Shown here in pieces: positions 36,032-45,145 of a stretch of 64,000 nt of DNA (within the stretch, counting starts at the first letter, position 1; each line of letters begins with the position of its first letter). The stretch lies in the NCBI GenBank assembly GCA_002311915.1, contig DCAF01000008.1, forward strand, positions 1 through 64,000, read 5' to 3'. Source of the stretch: Sulfurovum sp. UBA1140. Its GTDB lineage: Bacteria; Campylobacterota; Campylobacteria; Campylobacterales; Sulfurovaceae. A model generated the notes under the pieces. It did no database searches, was not told the DNA's origin, and saw only the letters and a list, made by a program, of their open reading frames with translations. A program made the translations under genes and the position numbers.

Positions 36032-36680
36032 AGAGGCAGGTAGATCGACACTTTTACTCAAAGGTGATGAACATCGCTATATCTTTAAAGTGCGTCGTCA
36101 TCGCGAAGGTGAGGTGATGGCTTTGCGTAATCTGAAAGATGAAAAACTTTACCATTATAAAATAGAGCATTTAGATAGAAAAGAGGCTCATCTTATTTTA
36201 GACCGTACAGAGGTTTTGGTGCTGAAATCCAAAAAAAAGTTACATATTGGTTGGTGTGTTATTGATCCAAAAAGCATTGAAAAGGTATTGCCAACACTCA
36301 ATGAGATGGGGGTTGAACGTATTAGTTTTATCTATTGTCAACGCTCTCAAAAGAGTTTTAAACTTGATTTTAGTCGTTTTGAAAAGATACTCTTAAACTC
36401 CTCGCAACAGTCTGGTCGAAGCGAGATGATGAAGCTAGATATGCTTAAGAGTTTAGAACTCTTTTTAGAACAGAACCCCAACAGTATGGTACTAAATTTT
36501 TCAAAGATCCTCTTAACCAAAGATGATGACATAGAGACCATGGTTATTGGTTGTGAAGGGGGATTCTCTGAAGAGGAGATGGCTTGGTTTAAAACAGAGC
36601 AGATTAAAGGGTTAGACTCACCCCTTATTTTAAAGAGTGAGTCTGCTGTTTGTGCTGTGGCTTCTAAATTGTTGTTGTAG
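36012..36680 (+). CDS. rsmE: 16S rRNA (uracil-1498-N3)-methyltransferase
   Basis: SPOUT methyltransferase that modifies U1498 of 16S rRNA. The 222-residue protein starts MQYLYHKEAG as expected, has an N-terminal PUA-like RNA-binding part, and the SPOUT knot motifs VIGCEGGFSEEE and LKSESAVCAVASKL. Its ATG lies inside the endonuclease gene; the preceding AGGGTTT is a poor ribosome site, so translation probably depends on the restriction gene. It overlaps the 3' end of the TPR gene by 17 bases. Confidence 0.92.
   Translation: MQYLYHKEAGRSTLLLKGDEHRYIFKVRRHREGEVMALRNLKDEKLYHYKIEHLDRKEAHLILDRTEVLVLKSKKKLHIGWCVIDPKSIEKVLPTLNEMGVERISFIYCQRSQKSFKLDFSRFEKILLNSSQQSGRSEMMKLDMLKSLELFLEQNPNSMVLNFSKILLTKDDDIETMVIGCEGGFSEEEMAWFKTEQIKGLDSPLILKSESAVCAVASKLLL
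36015..36024. repeat. right 10-bp direct repeat flanking the R-M genes
   Basis: CAGTACCTCT immediately after the rsmE ATG; identical to 33986-33995. Confidence 0.6.
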
Positions 36681-38640
36681 TGGTCTCTTTTTTAAGTAGA
36701 GTCTCTAGCTTTTCAATAGGTAGAAGATAACTTTGGGTACTCTTTTTAGAAATTTCTTGATAAATTTTCAATGATTTTTCTAATTTATACTGGGCTTCAA
36801 GGGGGTCGATGTTCATATAAAAAGTTCCATAATTCATTAAAAGGTAGGCTTGTTGTTCTGGTTGGGTATATTTTTTCTCTATCGAGGCAAAGATTTCATT
36901 GGTCTCTTGGAATCGTTTTTGATGTGATAATAGTGTGACATAGAGCATGGCATTATCAAAATTATCGACAAGATTAATGGCTTTTTTGTAGCTATTAATG
37001 GCAAGGTCAATCTTCTCTTCGATGGTAGCAATATAGCCTAAATTAGAGTACGAGAGTGAGAGTATTGGGTTGTACTGTTTTGGGTTTTTTACGATTAATA
37101 CGTTATAGAGTTTAATCGCTTCATGCAGTTCTAATTTTGCTTTTTCAAAGTCACGTAGTTTGGGCTGTTTGGTGTGTATCCATGCCAAGCTGTTAAGTGC
37201 TTTTCCTTGATACTCTTTTACCCTAATGGTGGTACTGTTTATCTCTTTAGAGTGGGTAACGACTTCGTGGTAGCGAACCTCTGCTTTTTTATATAGCTCT
37301 AGTTGATTATACAAAGACCCTGTGGTGTAGAGTGTTAATAGTAGATGCTCTGTATACTCTTTTGGGTACTCTTTTTCTAGCTTTTTATAGATACTTAAAG
37401 CCTCTTCTTTTGGTTGAACGGCTTGGCTTAGATTCTCTTCGGGGTTTAGGTAGGTATTGGCTAGGGTGTTAAGTGACCATGCCAAATAGGGTTGGAATTT
37501 TTTTGCATCTTTTTTGACCAGTGTTCTGTAAATTTCAACGGCTTGTTGGTACTGCTTTTGGGCTTTAGTATAAAACTCTTTGGCTTTTGTATGCTTTTTT
37601 TGATTCTCATAAAGTTGGGCAAGTTTGGTTAAATCCCACGCTTTATGTAGTGCGTATTGGCTTGGTTTCTTGGTTTCTAGTTTTTTATGAATATTAAGTG
37701 CTTTTTGATAGGCTTTTTCTGCTTTTTTAATCTTTCCCTCTTGTATATAAGCATCGCCTAAATTATTGAGTGTTTGTGCCACCCCTTTAAGATGTTCAGG
37801 ATTTTTTTTACCTGCCTCTTTGCCCAGTTTAATAAGGTCTTGATAGATACTTTTGGCTTGTGAGATGTTGTTCTCTTTGGCATACTCTAATGCAAACTCA
37901 TTAAGTGCTTGGCTTGAACCTTTGGCATTGGTGAGTGTAAATGTAATATTGGGGTCTTGATAGCTCTTTATGATTGCCTCTTTATCTAATGTAACTTTTT
38001 CAAAAAGAGGAATCTTTTCTAATATATCTGTTGAGGTGGTAATCTCTAAAACATTGGCAAGAACCGATTTAACCAGTTTGTTCTCTTTATTGTCAAAATT
38101 CTTACTAATAATTTCCATCATCTCGGCATTTATTTCAATGTTTTTTACTATATTAATTGGTTGTTGAATCGGTTCTGTTTTTGCTTGAGTTTGAGGCTCT
38201 TTTTCTGCTGGATTGTTCATTATATAAAAAACTATACCTGCAAGAACAGATAATATTCCAATAATCGAAGAGATGCCTGTTTTGCTTTTCCATAAAATTT
38301 CTCTGTTTTGACGCGTGGGGTCATCAGATGATGTATCTGAAGAGGTCTCTATTTTAGCAAGAAGTATAATATTTTCTATCTCTTGAAATTCGTGAAGAAC
38401 TTTTTTCCCCCTCTCTACCATTTTTTTATCGGGATGTGTCATGACCACAATGGTTCTTTTTACACCGAGTTTGGCTTTAAAGTGAAACCCAAAGAGCTTT
38501 TTCTCTTTAAGCACTTTCATCATGTCCCAGATCACTTGATTGACCGAAATGGCAATACCATGAATACTTGAACCATACTCTACTCCACCACCTTTAATGA
38601 CCGAAGTAGCATCATAGGTATTCTTTTTCTTTTTAAACAC
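36664..38640 (-). CDS. membrane-anchored TPR protein
   Basis: The 658-residue protein has an N-terminal soluble domain of about 110 residues (with GFHFKAKLGVKRTIVVMTHP), a single membrane helix (about 124-141, GISSIIGILSVLAGIVFY), then a long series of TPR units (for example LNNLGDAYIQEGKIKKAEKA and later SNLGYIATIEEKIDLAINSY) reaching the C-terminus. TPRs would lie on the far side of the membrane if the N-domain is cytosolic. No partner is obvious; it borders the sulfur-oxidation region. Confidence 0.7.
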   Translation of the reverse strand: MFKKKKNTYDATSVIKGGGVEYGSSIHGIAISVNQVIWDMMKVLKEKKLFGFHFKAKLGVKRTIVVMTHPDKKMVERGKKVLHEFQEIENIILLAKIETSSDTSSDDPTRQNREILWKSKTGISSIIGILSVLAGIVFYIMNNPAEKEPQTQAKTEPIQQPINIVKNIEINAEMMEIISKNFDNKENKLVKSVLANVLEITTSTDILEKIPLFEKVTLDKEAIIKSYQDPNITFTLTNAKGSSQALNEFALEYAKENNISQAKSIYQDLIKLGKEAGKKNPEHLKGVAQTLNNLGDAYIQEGKIKKAEKAYQKALNIHKKLETKKPSQYALHKAWDLTKLAQLYENQKKHTKAKEFYTKAQKQYQQAVEIYRTLVKKDAKKFQPYLAWSLNTLANTYLNPEENLSQAVQPKEEALSIYKKLEKEYPKEYTEHLLLTLYTTGSLYNQLELYKKAEVRYHEVVTHSKEINSTTIRVKEYQGKALNSLAWIHTKQPKLRDFEKAKLELHEAIKLYNVLIVKNPKQYNPILSLSYSNLGYIATIEEKIDLAINSYKKAINLVDNFDNAMLYVTLLSHQKRFQETNEIFASIEKKYTQPEQQAYLLMNYGTFYMNIDPLEAQYKLEKSLKIYQEISKKSTQSYLLPIEKLETLLKKETTTTTI

Positions 38641-38811
38641 TTTCTATTCCTTTGGCTATATATCTAATATTTTATTTTAAAGTTTATTTTATCTTAAATT
38701 TAATAGGGAGAAGTTAAAAGGTTGGTAGAGTTCTTGAGAAAGTTGGAATCGAAGTAAAACTATGACTTCAAAACCAACTCCACAAGTTTCTAATGTGTGG
38801 GTAAGTTATAA

Positions 38812-39744
38812 TTATTCTGTTAAGTCTAACAAAATTTTCTTCATTCGGGTTTGGGCATCTTCAAGTACCATCATATCCTCTTTGTTATCAATCGCCATGG
38901 AACTCATCCAGTTGTAGACAGAGGGGAAAGCAATGTTCATGGTCTCTTCACCTTTTTTCTTACTTAAATAGAGTGAACAGGGGGCATAGGCACCTGCTTC
39001 TGGTCGTGTTTTTGCAATGGTATAAATAACAGGAAGTTTACAGATAGAGTAGACTTCGTAGAAATCGAATGCTTCATACTTTGCCTCTTCAAACTCATCT
39101 CCTAGGTTGTTGTGTCCTGCAATAACAAATCCATTCAGAGCCAATTCTCCCTCGAAGCCCATTTTAAAATCTTCTAGCTCCTCTTCCCAGTCCTCTTTGT
39201 CTATCTCTATGCTAAAATTGGTGACCAACTCACCTTTGGGTTTTTGCATGGTATAAGATAACTTTTCAAATTGACCTTTTGGCATGGCTACTTTGAGTGT
39301 TTGAACCACAAGCTCTCCTAGGTCAGTTAAAAATTTTTCATCAGAAGGAATTTTCATGATATCCTGCATCGCTTTTACTGTAAGTGATGAGATAGAGATT
39401 TTCTTCTCACCTTTTTTACTATAAATAGACATACTCATGGGAGCAAAAAGACCAATATGGGGGTATTTTTTGACCAGTTCTAAAACCACATCTTTTTTAT
39501 AAAAAGTAAAAAGGTGATAGGTGTCAAACCCTGACTCTTTAAACTGTTTGGTAAAAGGGAGGTTCATGTCTCGATTAGCAGAGATAAAAAAACCTGCTTT
39601 TTTGAATGCCTCTTCAATGGTTTTTGGGGTAATTTTACCCTCGTTATTTTCTGAACTGAATACCTGAATATCTTGGCTCTCTGTAGCAATTACGCTGGTG
39701 AATAGTAATGAAGCAATAAAGATGCTCCGTATGATAAGTCTCAT
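38812..39744 (-). CDS. exported DUF302-type protein (two domains)
   Basis: A signal peptide (SIFIASLLFTSVIATES) precedes two halves each resembling DUF302: the first with FKKAGFFISANRDMNLPF and the second with FVIAGHNNLGDEFEEAKY, both followed by a YHLFTFYK / YSICKLPVIYT-like strand and an APMSMSIY / APCSLYLS segment. The internal repetition is clear from the two AP-x-S-(M/L) stretches. DUF302 proteins are frequent near sulfur-oxidation genes, but their role is not known. Transcribed with the genes upstream of it. Confidence 0.7.
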   Translation of the reverse strand: MRLIIRSIFIASLLFTSVIATESQDIQVFSSENNEGKITPKTIEEAFKKAGFFISANRDMNLPFTKQFKESGFDTYHLFTFYKKDVVLELVKKYPHIGLFAPMSMSIYSKKGEKKISISSLTVKAMQDIMKIPSDEKFLTDLGELVVQTLKVAMPKGQFEKLSYTMQKPKGELVTNFSIEIDKEDWEEELEDFKMGFEGELALNGFVIAGHNNLGDEFEEAKYEAFDFYEVYSICKLPVIYTIAKTRPEAGAYAPCSLYLSKKKGEETMNIAFPSVYNWMSSMAIDNKEDMMVLEDAQTRMKKILLDLTE

Positions 39745-39764
39745 TTTTTCTCCTTTAGTTTGGG

Positions 39765-40211
39765 TTAGGGTCGAATATATATATAGCCACGAAGCTCTCT
39801 TTCAATAAGTTCTACAATTCCTGCTGTGACAATTTCAACATCATCTAACAACTCTTTTTTATCTATTTTATAGGTTTTCATGGTGTTGTTACATGCAATA
39901 AACTCTACATCATAGGTCATTAATGAACGTACCCTTTTTTGTATATCTTTATCAAAAAAGTAAGCTTTTTTAAGAAGAGATTTAATTCCCTGAGAGTAAC
40001 AAACAATTACCACTTCACACTTGTCTACCCCATAAAATTTAATAACATTACTTGCAGAAGATAGTACATGAGAAATCTCTTTTTCATCCGCTGAAGTAAT
40101 AGGAAAAATAAATTTTCTAGGGTTCATCAATGATGGTTTGGGTTGAGAGAACTCTGTCTCTGCACTCAAAAAACTTAGCATTATTATCAGTAAGATAAAT
40201 ACTCTTTTCAC
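39765..40211 (-). CDS. exported DsrE-like protein, copy A
   Basis: The 148-residue protein has a signal peptide (FILLIIMLSFLSAE), then a DsrE/DsrF fold: CEVVIVCYSQGIKSLL, and the conserved cysteine in VEFIACNNTMKTYKID, ending in RGYIYIRP. DsrE-type domains handle sulfur atoms in persulfide relay. A homologue with the same ending (GYAYIPI) is encoded on the other side of sox at 46415. It overlaps the thioredoxin-like gene by one base, so they are coupled. Confidence 0.7.
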   Translation of the reverse strand: MKRVFILLIIMLSFLSAETEFSQPKPSLMNPRKFIFPITSADEKEISHVLSSASNVIKFYGVDKCEVVIVCYSQGIKSLLKKAYFFDKDIQKRVRSLMTYDVEFIACNNTMKTYKIDKKELLDDVEIVTAGIVELIERELRGYIYIRP

Positions 40212-40705
40212 TATTTTTCTCCTTCTTCTTTAGCAGATTTTAAAAGACCTAAAAAGTCCTCTTTTGTCCATGAACCAGGAACAATTGAAACCACATCTTC
40301 GTTATTGGTTACAAAAACAAAAGAGGGGGTCATCATCTTTCTAAGTTCTAACGGAATCTCATCCATCTCGACATCAATTTCAACCGAGACAAAATCTTTT
40401 TTAAGTGCCTCGACTATTTCGGGTTCCTCCATCACTTCTATGTCCATTTTTTTACAGTAGTGACAATATTCTGCGGTCATTTTAATCATAATCATCTTCT
40501 GCTCTATTTTGGCAATTCTTAGAGCCTCATCATAGGGTAGATAGTTAATTTTCTCTATTATCGGTTGCTCTTCCATGAGAATCGGTAGCTCTTCGAGAAT
40601 AATTGGTTGCTCTTCCATAATAATATGTGGCTCAATTATTGGTATGCTTTCATTGGCAAGTAGTAGAGAATTGAACAGTAGACCTAGGGTTAATATTTTT
40701 TTCAT
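40211..40705 (-). CDS. periplasmic thioredoxin-like protein (SoxW-like)
   Basis: The 164-residue protein has a signal peptide, a spacer with repeated ILEELPILMEEQPI-type units (about 25-50), then a thioredoxin fold with the active site AEYCHYCKKMD (CXXC at about 81-84) and the cis-Pro in MTPSFVFV. SoxW-type thioredoxins keep SoxY or related cysteines reduced, which fits the location next to sox. Not proven to act on SoxYZ. Has its own start region with a TATAAAT-like box. Confidence 0.75.
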   Translation of the reverse strand: MKKILTLGLLFNSLLLANESIPIIEPHIIMEEQPIILEELPILMEEQPIIEKINYLPYDEALRIAKIEQKMIMIKMTAEYCHYCKKMDIEVMEEPEIVEALKKDFVSVEIDVEMDEIPLELRKMMTPSFVFVTNNEDVVSIVPGSWTKEDFLGLLKSAKEEGEK

Positions 40706-40801
40706 TGTTAATCCTTTATGTATTGTATTCTCTATTTATACTCAAATTTTAATCATAATGTCTCAACAGCATCAATAAAATTTGATTAATTCCTTACCAA
40801 A

Positions 40802-40862
40802 GTGCAGATAGGTACCAAGCGTTGAAAAAATGTGAAGTGATAACTCTTAATTCTATCTGCAC
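40802..40862. repeat. 10-bp perfect inverted repeat, 41-base loop
   Basis: GTGCAGATAG at 40802-40811 and CTATCTGCAC at 40853-40862 in the gap after the porin gene. The arms are GC-richer than the surroundings. It could be a terminator-like stem, a small RNA, or ends of a tiny element. Confidence 0.5.
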
Positions 40863-40868
40863 GGTTAT

Positions 40869-42053
40869 TTAAAATTTAAATTGATATTGGGCTAAAACAG
40901 TGTTCTCTCTGTAGAATGAGCCTGTTTTACCACTAAAGTTTTGACCAATACCTTTATTGAATGTTTCTGTGTCTCCACCAGCAAGAACGTAGTTCACCAT
41001 TACTTTATGTGAATTTCGTTTTCTTTTATTACTTCTATCCATTTTAGCATTTGCTGGATTTAGATGAAAGTTTACACCAAGGTAAGTATTACTCACATCG
41101 GAATCTCGACCATCAAGTTTTTCAGTTCCTCGAATGTCTTTAACTGCCAGCTCTATGGTATCAGTCACATAATATGTTCCTGTAATCGCTGTTGTTTTCA
41201 TATCCCAGCCTTTTCGACCTTGGATATTCTCAACATCATAATATTCAAATTTAACATTTGAGCGACCAAAGTGTGAGTCAACACCAAAGTTTAGAACCTT
41301 ATAATCTTCACTGTCTTTTGTTCCTCCTGCCATAGGGCTTGTACCGTATGATAATTCAGTATGCAGTATTTGACCCCAATCGAACATCACACGTCCCATA
41401 TAAGCATTCCCTTCTGCAGATTTTTTATCACTCTCTTTAACAGCTCCAGAACGAGTGGTTTGATTGGCAATCATAACATCGTAACCAAAACCTTTCCAAG
41501 GTCGCTCATGTCCCATCTCTAAACCATTTACTTTCCCATTGTTTCCAAAGCCTATATCACGACCAGAAACCATAAGACCTGTACCTCTTTCAAAAGCAAG
41601 TTTTTTATCAAAACCTCTTTTAATCACATCTAAGTTCCAACCAGGAATGGTAAAACCCATACCTACAGGAGTTTTGATAAGACCAGCTTTTACTTGTACG
41701 TTATTGTTAAATTTATAACCAATAAAGGCATCTTTAATAACTCTTCTAAGGGCAACATCTTCTTTGTCATCAGTTGCTTGGTTAAAGTCTAAAAATACTT
41801 TACCTACAACATTGCCAGAGAAGTATTTCCAACCCAGTCTAATACGATCTGCTCCAAATTTAACTTTTGAATCTGAATCTTCATTAATTGAACCATCACC
41901 CATACCAGCTCCAATTTGAGAAAAACCAAAGATTACAAGTTTTGCATCACTTCCTGCATTTTTATGCTCCCAAGAGATAGCATTTGCTGTGGTTGTTGCC
42001 AATAGTGTAAATGCTAACCCTGTAGCGAGTTTAATAATCTTTCCTCTGTTCAT
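40869..42053 (-). CDS. outer membrane porin
   Basis: The 394-residue protein has a signal peptide (LATGLAFTLLATTTANA), then alternating-strand barrel sequence with repeated aromatic-ended strands (RIRLGWKYFSGNVVGKVFLD, AYMGRVMFDWGQ) and ends in AQYQFKF with terminal Phe. It resembles phosphate-selective or general porins of Campylobacterota. Location between SoxB and the thioredoxin gene suggests uptake of thiosulfate or other sulfur anions (inference). Confidence 0.75.
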   Translation of the reverse strand: MNRGKIIKLATGLAFTLLATTTANAISWEHKNAGSDAKLVIFGFSQIGAGMGDGSINEDSDSKVKFGADRIRLGWKYFSGNVVGKVFLDFNQATDDKEDVALRRVIKDAFIGYKFNNNVQVKAGLIKTPVGMGFTIPGWNLDVIKRGFDKKLAFERGTGLMVSGRDIGFGNNGKVNGLEMGHERPWKGFGYDVMIANQTTRSGAVKESDKKSAEGNAYMGRVMFDWGQILHTELSYGTSPMAGGTKDSEDYKVLNFGVDSHFGRSNVKFEYYDVENIQGRKGWDMKTTAITGTYYVTDTIELAVKDIRGTEKLDGRDSDVSNTYLGVNFHLNPANAKMDRSNKRKRNSHKVMVNYVLAGGDTETFNKGIGQNFSGKTGSFYRENTVLAQYQFKF

Positions 42054-42083
42054 TTGACATCCTTTGTAATTGTATGTATACTA

Positions 42084-42103
42084 GTGATGTGATTTTTCAT
42101 CAC
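42084..42103. promoter_or_regulatory. palindrome upstream of the porin gene
   Basis: GTGATG-N8-CATCAC in the 117-base gap between soxB and the porin start. There is no U tract, so an operator is as likely as a terminator. A TATACT hexamer lies nearby on the minus strand reading toward the porin. Confidence 0.35.
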
Positions 42104-42111
42104 AAACTATT

Positions 42112-42150
42112 GTCTCTCACCTGTAGAAGTTGGCGGTAATTGGGTGAGAC
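42112..42150 (-). terminator. possible soxB hairpin
   Basis: Imperfect stem GTCTC(T)CACC with GGTGAGAC, eight pairs with one bulged base and a 21-base loop, about 20 bases after the soxB stop. It would separate the sox transcript from the porin gene; weak because it lacks a U tract. Confidence 0.35.
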
Positions 42151-42170
42151 GTACCTTCACTAAGCACTTT

Positions 42171-43946
42171 TTAGCACTTAGCTCCTTTTTCTGGACAACC
42201 ACAAGAGTAATCCAATACCTTAACATTAGACTCCATGCTAATATCTATCACTTTTTTCGACCGTATATAATCACTTACTACCTCATATACAGCAGGGGTT
42301 GCTTTATCCATATTCTCACCCACACTCTGTAGGTTTCCTCCCCATGAAGAGACACGGTAGGTCTTTTTAATATCAATTGGCTCTCCAGCTATTTTAAATT
42401 CAGAGATTCTCTCTCCTGATTTTGCATCTATCTTAATGCTATAGGTGGCTCCCGTTAAACGGCTCATATCTCCACCCTGTTGAAGCAGTGGGTTTTCATT
42501 AAAGACATTGTCTGCAATATCTTCCATTAATTTGGCAATGACTGAACCTTTTAAATCAAAAGTATAGACTTCAGGATAGGTGATGGCTGTCATCTCATAA
42601 ACATTGTCTTTTAAAATTTTGTCACCTGGAATCAGGGTGGTTCCCCAACGGTACCCAGGGGTAAAGACGATGTCACTTTTAACCTTCTCTTGAATCGCTT
42701 GACCAATAAGTGCATCAAATGTAGAGTAGAAGGTGTCTCGTTTATAGAGAATCCCTTTCGTCGTTCCTAGTACCTCATTTAACTCTTTATCAAATGGCTT
42801 ATAGGCATCTGCTACGAGTTGTTCACCCACTTTATCAGCAGGAATAAGATTAGAAGCCACAGGCATAAGTTTAAAGTTGTATCCTGCTACTTTTTTATCT
42901 TTAATATCAAGGTCAAGTCGTCCAATATACTTACCGTGACTTCCCGAAATTAAGATAACCGTATCATTCACAACAATAGGTTTAGGACTAGGATCATGGG
43001 TATGTCCACTTAAAATAAAGTCTACACCTTTGACCTTCTTCGCCAACTCTTGATCTACCGAGAACCCATCATGACTTAAGACCACAATACAGTCTACTTT
43101 TTTCTCATCTCTAAGTTCATTAACATACTCTTGAAGCGACTCATGTCTTAGGGCAAAACTCCAACCCTCTGTAAATCGCTTTGGATTGGCAGTTGAGGTA
43201 AATGGAAAGGATTGTCCTATAATACCAATCTTAGCTCCACCAATCTCTTTAATACTATAAGGAGGGAAAATTAGCTCCTCAAACTCATCAGAGAATGGGT
43301 CGTTGTCAATAACATTTTGAGAGATAAATTCACCGTTAAGTTTTTTTATCAACTCCATTACTCGCTCTTTACCGTAAGTAAACTCCCAGTGACCTACCAT
43401 GACATCGACACCCAAGTAGTTTTGGGCATCAACAATCGCTTCCCCTCTGGTTTTTAGAGCCACTGCTGTTCCCTGCCATGTATCCCCACTGTCTAAAAGC
43501 AGTACATTTTTTTCACCACGCTCTTTTTTAACATGGTCAATAATAGGTTTCATATGGGCAATCCCACCCATCTTTCCAAACTTTTGAGCCAGTGCTTCAA
43601 AGTTATTATGGGTATCAAAATATTGGTCAAGAGAACCTGACTCTATTCCATAATGTTTCTCAAAACTGTCACCACAAATAAACCCTGGAGTTCCTACCAA
43701 ATTCTTAGCAGAAATCAATGTCGAGGGTTCACGCCAATAGAGTGGCTTAATGTGGGCATGAAGGTCACAGATATGAAGAATAGTAGCTTTACCTTTAGCT
43801 TCAAAATCGACCACGTCCGAAAATGAGAGTTTGGTAATTCTCTCTTTAACTGCTTTTGATTCACCTGCAAAAAGGTTGGTTCCCGTTGCACTTAAGAGTC
43901 CCAATGCTCCAGCAATATGTAAAAAGTCTCTTCTACTAATATCCAT
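42171..43946 (-). CDS. soxB: SoxB, sulfur-oxidising enzyme (thiosulfohydrolase)
   Basis: Hydrolyses the sulfate group from the SoxY-bound thiosulfate adduct. The 591-residue protein has a twin-arginine signal (SRRDFLHIAGALG), the 5'-nucleotidase-fold metal sites HICDLHAH (about 59-66), GHWEFTYG, and the histidine pair in LSGHTHDP, with dimanganese binding in the family. C-terminal cysteines (CGCPEKGAKC) may be species specific. It is the last gene of soxXYZAB, 10 bases after soxA. Confidence 0.95.
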   Translation of the reverse strand: MDISRRDFLHIAGALGLLSATGTNLFAGESKAVKERITKLSFSDVVDFEAKGKATILHICDLHAHIKPLYWREPSTLISAKNLVGTPGFICGDSFEKHYGIESGSLDQYFDTHNNFEALAQKFGKMGGIAHMKPIIDHVKKERGEKNVLLLDSGDTWQGTAVALKTRGEAIVDAQNYLGVDVMVGHWEFTYGKERVMELIKKLNGEFISQNVIDNDPFSDEFEELIFPPYSIKEIGGAKIGIIGQSFPFTSTANPKRFTEGWSFALRHESLQEYVNELRDEKKVDCIVVLSHDGFSVDQELAKKVKGVDFILSGHTHDPSPKPIVVNDTVILISGSHGKYIGRLDLDIKDKKVAGYNFKLMPVASNLIPADKVGEQLVADAYKPFDKELNEVLGTTKGILYKRDTFYSTFDALIGQAIQEKVKSDIVFTPGYRWGTTLIPGDKILKDNVYEMTAITYPEVYTFDLKGSVIAKLMEDIADNVFNENPLLQQGGDMSRLTGATYSIKIDAKSGERISEFKIAGEPIDIKKTYRVSSWGGNLQSVGENMDKATPAVYEVVSDYIRSKKVIDISMESNVKVLDYSCGCPEKGAKC

Positions 43947-43956
43947 CTATTGCCCC

Positions 43957-44721
43957 TTATCTTTTTAAGCCTGGAATGGCGATTGGTTGTTTCTCTTTTT
44001 GAGCCAAAGTTGAGATGTATACTTCAAGTCCAACCATCTCTTTTGAACCAATAGGAATCACTTTTAGCAGTGCATTTTTCATACAACCTTGGAATCTTCG
44101 TTGAAGTGTTCTTAGGCTAGACTTGGTCATACGGTACGCTGGCCATGTCGCACCAGCACCTACTTTACCAAGGTCAGGAAGTGGCTGTGTTCGTAGAACC
44201 ATTCCTATAATATCAGCAGAGTGGCAACTTAAACAAGAGAGTCCTCGTCCACCACGGGCTGTTTTAAATGTTTTTTCACCCAAATCGTAAGAGGCTTTGA
44301 TATGTTCATCGGCTTTTATATTGATGGTAAATTGCTCTTCGTTAGCTAATGATTTAACATATGCCAACATTGAAAACATCTTTGCATTTTTGAGTTTGTA
44401 TCTCTCTTTGCCTTGTTCTGTCTGCATCGCTTGAAGCACTTGGTCAATACCTACAACATTGCCCATCTTTTTGATGTATCGTGGGAAACCAGCAATATAT
44501 TTAGGTAGCTCTTTTTCTGAGACACCTAAAAATTTTGCCAATGCCTCTTCTCCTCCAAGGGTCTCTTCAAGTAGCTCTCCACCCTCTTCCACAAAGATAT
44601 CAGCAGGGTTGTTTTCTAACATTTCAGTATACATCGCTCTATCGGCATCACTCATGGCAAACTGCTCTCCAGCAGTTGCCACGGTCACCATAAGAGCCAG
44701 TGGTAATAATAGCTTTCTCAT
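43957..44721 (-). CDS. soxA: SoxA, mono-haem subunit of the L-cysteine S-thiosulfotransferase
   Basis: With SoxX it couples thiosulfate oxidatively to SoxY. The 254-residue protein has a signal peptide (LPLALMVTVATAGE), only one haem site CLSCH (about 163-167), and the single cysteine in RRFQGCMKNALL that carries the active persulfide ligand of the second haem in the family. So it is the one-haem form typical of Campylobacterota rather than the two-haem form of Paracoccus. Spacing is 3 bases from soxZ. Confidence 0.93.
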   Translation of the reverse strand: MRKLLLPLALMVTVATAGEQFAMSDADRAMYTEMLENNPADIFVEEGGELLEETLGGEEALAKFLGVSEKELPKYIAGFPRYIKKMGNVVGIDQVLQAMQTEQGKERYKLKNAKMFSMLAYVKSLANEEQFTINIKADEHIKASYDLGEKTFKTARGGRGLSCLSCHSADIIGMVLRTQPLPDLGKVGAGATWPAYRMTKSSLRTLQRRFQGCMKNALLKVIPIGSKEMVGLEVYISTLAQKEKQPIAIPGLKR

Positions 44722-44724
44722 GGT

Positions 44725-45063
44725 TTAATCCTTTGGTTTAACTTTTTTACTTTTAGAGTTCTTCTCACCTTGGTTGTCTGTATAGTCAACCGTGATTTTT
44801 CCTTTTCCTGTTACTTTATACATGACTGAAAAATAAGGGTTGGTTGAGATCGACTCCCATATCTTCATGGTGGTAAATGGTTTACCATCAAACGAGAAGG
44901 TAATGTTGTCAATATAGTGAGCAGGTTTGATTTTTCCATTCTTTTTATCTTTAATCATCCCTGTATCCATTGGGTGAATAACAATAAAGTCAACTTTGAC
45001 GGTATCACCTATTTTAAACTTCTTTGGTTTAATCTTTATCATTGATTTTCTTACTTCTGCCAT
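44725..45063 (-). CDS. soxZ: SoxZ, sulfur carrier partner
   Basis: The 112-residue immunoglobulin-like protein without signal peptide (FKIGDTVKVDFIVIHPMDTG) forms the SoxYZ complex and is exported with SoxY. Conserved strand KITVDYTDNQGEKNS lies near the C-terminus. The 82-base gap to soxY holds the SoxZ ribosome site. Length matches the family. Confidence 0.92.
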   Translation of the reverse strand: MAEVRKSMIKIKPKKFKIGDTVKVDFIVIHPMDTGMIKDKKNGKIKPAHYIDNITFSFDGKPFTTMKIWESISTNPYFSVMYKVTGKGKITVDYTDNQGEKNSKSKKVKPKD

Positions 45064-45145
45064 GGTTAATCCCTTAATTATTAATATTTTTTCTGCCCGT
45101 GGGCTACTTCTATTGAAAAACTTACTTTATTGAAAAAAGTAATTA

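Noticed and set aside
42088..42104. CRP-like site TGTGA-N7-TCACA upstream of the porin
   Set aside because: The canonical spacing is six and CRP regulators are uncommon in this context; it is listed only as a palindrome.
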